Assembly: GCA_905178155.1 (NCBI GenBank)
Contig: CAJINV010000007.1
Coordinates: 4,428,258-4,492,257 of the forward strand
From: Amoebophrya sp. A120
Lineage: Eukaryota > Sar > Dinophyceae > Syndiniales > Amoebophryaceae
Direction of reading: 5' to 3'
Length of the DNA: 64,000 nt
Part shown: positions 58,699-64,000 of the stretch, one piece after another
How the letters are laid out: every line of letters begins with the position of its first letter
Numbering within the stretch: the stretch's first letter is position 1
Position numbers and translations under genes: made by a program
Notes under the pieces: model-generated
What the model was told of the DNA's origin: nothing
Databases searched by the model: none
Seen by the model: only the letters and a program-made list of their open reading frames with translations

Positions 58699-61600
58699 AA
58701 ACTTGCTTCCCAGTTCCAGTGCTTCTCAACAATCACCAGAATTTCAGACGATGCAAGAGCACTGTCAGTTATACTTAGCAGCAACATGCCACGGACACTA
58801 CTGCGGCCCCCCCGCCACAGATATTCATAATAGCAGGCAACATGCCTAGACCATGCTCTAGTACCTCTTATCTGGAATTTTTGGAGATAGAGAGTTGAGT
58901 TCACGAGCGGAATGGTGGTGCTCGAAGATTTTGCACAGATTGTGCTTCATCATCTCAAAAGTGTCCTCTCATTAAGTCCGCTTTTCTGCATTAAGCGAAC
59001 CCAACAGGCCTTCTGCTGCATCAATTCATTTGACTGACGAACTCTCTTTTCTCGTTTGCTTTTGTCTCATGCCAGCACAGTGCTCTCGTTCTTAGTTCAG
59101 TTCTCCACCATCTTTCTCACATGAAATCACTGAGATATTCATCTCCGCAGCGTGGAGGTAGATACTCTTTTTATTTTTCCGAATATTAGCTTTAGCCTTT
59201 CGTCTTCTCCTGTAGTGTCATCTGTTTCACTTCCAACTGGAACTTCTGAGTTGATGCGCTCACAAGCAGGAGAGGGAGCTGCAGTGCTGGTGTGATCTTC
59301 TACTTTTTCTTGAAGAGAATAAAGACCCGCTCCTCTGGTCATCAACATATCTTGTAAATGCATAGTAGCAGCATCAACATGCATGACAGGCTCGAAAAAT
59401 TCGCAGCGAAGCCAAACCTGCGCAGACGAGGGCGTCGGCGTCTGCCGGTAGAAGTTCCACTCTGACCAAGCGAGTGAGGTGTGTCAAACGAGGATCGCAC
59501 TGATTAAGTAGTGCCAACGTCGAGTAGATATAGTGCATTTAGGCATCACAAACAATTGTGCTGAGAAAGCTTTTTTTAGCTCGATCACAGGAGCGAGCTT
59601 CTGGCGGATAGGTTCTTCATGCCAGAGTACGAGCTCCCCTGTCCCCACGCGGAAACATGCAAGAGGCTGCGCCGTCTACGACCATTTCGTCGTGCACTAA
59701 TATGTTGCATATCAAATTTCGTTGTTCGTGCCAGTACAGCCTCGGCAGGAAAAGACGCAAGTGAAAGAGATATGAACTTATTCTCCAGCTGTTGCTGTTC
59801 CGTCATGCACAAAATCAAAAGCGATGCGTCGTTGTGCCGGTTCTGTCTTTCTAACAGTTTGAAAAACACGGCGCTCACGCGCTGGCACTTCCTCCTCTTT
59901 GTCATCATCGCATCGTAAGGTTCAGAACTTCAATTCTGAAAAGGAACGTATGATTTTTTTTCTTCAACAGCCCGAAATGAAATCTCCATCCTTGTGCCAC
60001 CTGGCCTTCTATTTCCACATGAGATGTAGTCGGGTAAAGTCAAAGTGCATGATGATGATGATGATGATGATGATCAATATCAGATTCGTAGTTTGTCGTG
60101 ATCCATCCTATGTGTGGTAGCTGCTCTCACTCTCAGTTTATTCATATTCAATATCAAATGTACTAGTCGGCCCACCCTGCCCTTCTGCTCAAACTGGTCG
60201 TCTCGCGCTCCTCATTTCTTAGGAAGAACAACAACAAGGTCTGCACTCACCTCCTGCGAGATACGCTATGCAGTTGCAGAAAAGTAGTATGTAAGTCGCA
60301 TCTGTAGAAATTGAAATTCAAAGAACCGCAGCACATGGCATGAGCACGCCTTGCATTAGGTAGGATGTCGGGTAGCATTGATTTCTAGCATGAGAAATTG
60401 ACTTCGCCGCTTTTTACCTTGCAAAAACAAGTTGTGCTTATTCATGCTGTGTGCACCAGTCCCTTTGCAAGTCTGTGCGACATTTTACTTCTTACTTTTC
60501 CAATTCATAAGAGAGAAGAAACGCGTCGTGCGTTCTGTTCGTTCAGCCCATACACGGTTCTTTTTGTCAGTTGCAGTGCTTGTGTTTGCCGTTTGCGTTG
60601 TAATCAAGCTCCCCCTCGAGGTAGTTTTGAAGTTGGATAGTTTTCGTTTCGCGGGTCAATGTGTTGCAATAAAAAAACTTACTGGTCAGGATCGCGCGTC
60701 GGCGTCTGTCGAAGATCTGGTTTTGTTCTATGGAGGTGTCAGGTGGGAAAACTTCGACAGAATCGCGATAGCGAGCCATGTATAATTTTTCGAAAACAAA
60801 ACCTGTCGTAGGAGCAGGAGCTCCGTTGAGCCCACAGGACGGCCACTGAAACTGATTCAAGAGCCGGCGTTCAAAGCAGGCCAGCATGAGAAAAATGTGT
60901 ACTTACCGACCACCTGCTTTCTTGAAATCGATAACGAGCTCGTCGTCATGCATGCTCTACTTTTTTATTTTTGGCTCGTGCTTCTGCTCCTTCCCCTGCG
61001 AATATCAAGATACAAAAACCCTCCAGACAAAACAAAGAAAAAAAGGCAAAATCGTCTTCATTTTATTTGTCAGGCTCTGCAAGCGTTATTCTTGACTTTT
61101 CAAACCGAAACAGGACCACCTCAAGCATGCATTTTTTTATAAAGAAGAAGAAGATGCAAGCGAACCACGCGTAACCAAGCAGTCACGAAGTTTTTCCTCC
61201 TGACACTTCCATAATCTTCATTTCGCGAAATGCAACCACTCAGCCACGCTATTACTACGAACCAAAATCAACTACTCTTTGTGCTGTTTACCAACATACA
61301 CCAGCAGTGATTGTATACTTGCTTGCTTCGCTTTTTGCTGTGATATGTTTTGCGGATTACGATCATGAGAGAAATGCTTTGTCAATCTGATTATTTCTTC
61401 TTCATCTTCTGTGAGCTTTAAGTTGTGTCAAGACTTGCGTTTGTCGGATGTTCTGATAGATACCGTTATCAAACTGCCCTTGTAAAAAAATCGTGTGTGG
61501 TGCTAGTCGTGCTAAAGGTTCTAGTACTAGTGTCGTGGAGGTTGTGCCGCGATTGGTGTAGCTGTAGTACAAGCGATTTCCTTTTTGTTTTTACATCAAT

Positions 61601-61950
61601 GCACAGGTTTCATTTATTTTGTCGCTACCACGTCGTGGCTTCAGTACCATTTTTGCGCAACTTGGGATACAAGCTGCTCATCTTCGTGGGCATTTCATTC
61701 TGGGTACGGAAATCTTGGATTTTTCTCAAACAATGTGTTGAATGGTCTCCGGGTAGCGGTAGTGGGAAATTGTGGACAGTACCAAAATTTTCGTCAACAT
61801 ACGGGGATAACAATAGATCCCGATCCCCGGAGGTCGCCGTCAGCTCATCGTGAGACGCGTTCGCATTCTGCAGCGCCGGGGTGGGTTGGCGTGCGTTGAT
61901 GTTCTCTGCCTTTGGAAACAAAAACCGGATCGAAAGTCGATGCCGATGAA
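58699..61950. other. Gene-poor stretch with a few possible minus-strand exons
   Basis: No gene model could be completed. Suggestive pieces on the minus strand: an 82-codon ORF ending at 59139; a consensus donor GTGAGT near 60260; a frame at about 60680-60840 followed by GTAAGT; and a donor GTAAGT near 60908 preceded by an ATG and a short acidic reading frame (MHDDELVIDFKKAGG). These could be exons of one spliced gene, but phases could not be reconciled. A 98-codon ORF at 61625-61921 just downstream of the next gene's stop is probably 3' UTR. Confidence 0.35.
60049..60074. repeat. ATG/GAT trinucleotide microsatellite
   Basis: About eight and a half uninterrupted ATG units. No coding frame of interest spans it. 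Confidence 0.9.
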
Positions 61951-63852
61951 CTAGATGAGCGGGTCATTTCCGTCCGTCGAGGTAGCGAAGAACTGGTCGA
62001 TGTCGTCGCCCCAGGGCGGTGCGCCCCCACCTCCCAACTGCCAATCGTCGTTGAGCGAAGTAGTCATCATACTGCCAGGATTTATTTCTCCCCCACCCGC
62101 AACGGCTACCCCTGCCGCGTGCGTCCTCGCTCGTGTGCCCTCCGTCATACTCGTGGGCGTCAGGTTCAAGTTTAGCGAGCTCGTTGTCCCGCTGGGCGGG
62201 GGTGGGAGCGGCGGAACGAAGCTACTCGTCAGATCTTCCACGACAAGTGGGGGTGTGCTGTCGTGCTCTTCGAGTACCGCATCTCCCTGCTGCAACATCG
62301 ACCGGGACCTAGAGGTTGGAGTTAAGGACGCCGCGTTTCCTCGTAGTGTTTCGACTGACGGCGGCTGTACTCCACTAGCCGACGATGGTGCCAGTGAATC
62401 GTTTACCGACGAAGTACCACCGCCCGGCTGTATCCCAGCATTTCTTGCGGCGGACAGAACCGGTGGGCCACCGGAGCTGGAAGTTCCATACGTGACCCTT
62501 GACGGCGACCTGGGCCGCAAGCTCCGCGTGGCGCCCCCGTAGCCTTCCGTGGACGTGGCTGTTGCAAAAAGGCCGCCGTCGTCGAGCGGTAAGTCGCCCC
62601 CACCAAAGTCGTCCTCGTCGTCGGCGAACTTGAACATTTCGCGTCTGGTGCCCGACGATGAAGATGTTCCGACCATCATGCCACTCTTGCTGCCACCACC
62701 CATGCCCATCGCGGACGTGGACGCAAGCTCGACGACCCTCTCCGCAAACGAGTTACTCCCGGAATAACCGCTCTTGGCGGCCTGCTGGCTGGAGTGGTAC
62801 AGGCGGGCCGCGACGTAGATCACCAGGAGTAGCACGATAAACACGGCGATCTGCCGGGTCCTGCTGGCAACCTGTTGCGCCTGTAGGTCTCCGTCCGGTG
62901 GCGATCCGTCTTGGTTTCGTAACAATACGTCGTCTCCGCCGGTCGTTTGTGTTCCACCCCGCCCATAGTTTTCGGCTGCGTTCGGGCCTCCGACTCCGAA
63001 CTTGCCCAGACCGCCGCGAAGCGAGGTTTGCGGCTGGTTGTTGTTCTGGTTCCCCGTGGCGCTGGCCGTCACAATGCTCGTGCTGGTGGTCGCACCGTCT
63101 CCTGTTCCGAAGTTGCTCAGCTTCTGCTGCCAGTAGACCTCCTGGTCGTCCAACCACACATGGAAGTCCTGCGTGCGCTCGCTCGGGACCCGCCGCCACG
63201 TGACGAAGTGGAACTGCCCAAACGGGTTTTCGATCAGGTGCGGTTTATGGAACTGTCAGGATCGAAATCAAGAACAAAATCGAAATACTTTGTGATGCAT
63301 ATAATCGATACCAGTTGGGGCCGCAGTTTCCAAGTGGCGCATGACAAATTTGGGGAGCGCCAAAATCCAGTCTGTCATGCTGTTTGGGCAAAGAAGACGG
63401 CTCCTCTCATGCTACTCTGGCAGCACATTCCATACCCCTAAACAGGCTAGCAATCGGCCTCATTTGCCTGCTCCCCAACACAGGCCTTACGTGCGCGTGC
63501 CCTACATTTTATGCATTACAAATTTTTTGAATTTGATTTTGTCGATTTCGATCCTGACACTCTCATACGGCTTCGGGTGCGCGTACTTCGGCTTCCCGAC
63601 CGAGACGACGGTGTACTCCGTCTGCACGGCGTTCGTGCGAACAACTTTCGACAGCGGAAACGCGATAGAGGTGGACGTCGCCGTTCCGCCCGCGGTTGCG
63701 GGGAGCAGGGAAGAGGTCGCGGGCGTCGCGGTGAGGAGCTTCAGTTGAAAGGCGAACAGGCCGCACTCGTCCGGAAAGTTGGGCTCTTTATCCTGTTCAA
63801 AAGTTGCATCGCGCTCTTCGTAATAGTTGTAATTGCAGCCACTCATTTCCAT
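61951..63852 (-). CDS. Single-pass membrane protein of unknown function
   Basis: Exons 63573-63852 and 61951-63245, about 524 residues, start ATG at 63852. The N-terminal 140 residues look like a folded domain (ECGLFAFQLKLL ... QTEYTVVSVGKPKYAHPKPH ... FGQFHFVTWRRVPSERTQDF ... VWLDDQEVYW), which I do not recognise. After a Gly/Asn/Gln-rich linker comes one membrane segment (IAVFIVLLLVIYVAARLY, about residue 240), then a long Ser/Gly/Pro-rich tail ending in an acidic patch. There is no N-terminal signal peptide, so an N-in or type II orientation is plausible. The intron is an introner that splits the N-terminal domain; the join HPKP-HLIENP is in frame. Confidence 0.75.
63246..63567. mobile_element. 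Introner in the single-pass membrane protein gene
   Basis: 322-bp element with long inverted ends: TATGAGAGTGTCAGGATCG versus TATGGAACTGTCAGGATCG, both continuing AAATC and, a few bases later, CAAAATC (over 25 bp). Flanks CGGTT (63241-63245) and CGGCT (63568-63572) match at four of five bases. Removal of element plus one flank restores frame; no GT-AG option does. Octamers GCATGACA (63339) and TGTCATGC (63373) face each other inside. Confidence 0.85.
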
Positions 63853-64000
63853 TTTTTACCCTGTTCCTTCTGTGACTGTGGCATCAAATTTCTGCTCATC
63901 TAAAAGTAAAATAACGTGGCTATATGTTGACGAAGATCATTATGCAGCTGCCTGCGCAGCCAAATGCTCAAGAATCTCACCGACCTAAATCGATCCCAAC
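63853..64000. other. Window end, upstream of the membrane protein gene
   Basis: 148 bp expected to contain the leader or promoter of the gene ending the window. No motif recognised. Confidence 0.4.

Noticed and set aside
1-64000. CRISPR arrays, bacterial operons, rRNA genes
   Set aside because: No regularly spaced repeats, ribosome-binding sites or rRNA sequence seen; the content is eukaryotic.

Overview
The window is eukaryotic nuclear DNA. Genes are interrupted by spliceosomal-type introns, proteins are long with low-complexity tails, and every convincing gene lies on the minus strand. Several introns look like inserted mobile elements: they have terminal inverted repeats that begin TAT(C/G), they are flanked by about 5-bp direct repeats, and removing the element plus one direct repeat restores the reading frame without GT-AG ends. 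This combination (introner elements with inverted repeats and non-canonical splicing, one-way gene clusters, secreted protein families) fits a syndinian dinoflagellate parasite such as Amoebophrya. That assignment is inference from gene structure; there is no rRNA or other taxonomic marker here.

Layout from left to right, all genes on the minus strand: (1) a sugar transporter cut by the window edge (1-588) and a tandem, intact two-exon paralogue (2971-5224); (2) an acidic, serine-rich protein of unknown function with an N-terminal PP1-docking-like motif (6986-9550); (3) an ALIX/BRO1-domain protein (10452-13968) whose first intron is an introner; (4) a GC-rich non-coding island (about 14.4-15.9 kb); (5) a CDK-like kinase (16366-18758) whose glycine-rich loop is split by a second copy of the same introner family; (6) a small basic protein resembling FYV7/CCDC59 rRNA-processing factors (19661-20470); (7) a giant membrane or secretory protein of about 4,540 residues in two exons (21709-35520); (8) a gene-poor stretch holding one inverted-repeat element; (9) a seven-exon M28 zinc aminopeptidase (38077 to about 41.3-41.6 kb) with three introners and one introner-like intron; (10) a tandem family of large proteins with a cysteine-rich domain and a peptidase-S51-like domain: a fragment at 44.2-44.7 kb, one copy at 44.9-48.3 kb and one at 51.1-56.6 kb, with a GC-rich island between the two large copies and a 1.14-kb GC-rich introner inside the second; (11) weakly supported ORFs and exons at 58-61 kb; (12) a single-pass membrane protein of unknown function split by another introner (61951-63852).

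The main signal is the introner system. Seven introns can be removed precisely, in frame, only with non-GT-AG ends. One further copy (55992-56504), and probably another (38359-38709), uses GT-AG sites, as expected if copies decay towards ordinary splicing. Other introns (in the transporter, ALIX intron 2, the giant gene and two M28 introns) are plain GT-AG introns without inverted repeats, so two intron classes coexist, sometimes in one gene. Coordinates of introner-bounded exons below assume that the element plus one direct-repeat copy is removed; the exact cut within the direct repeat cannot be fixed from DNA alone.
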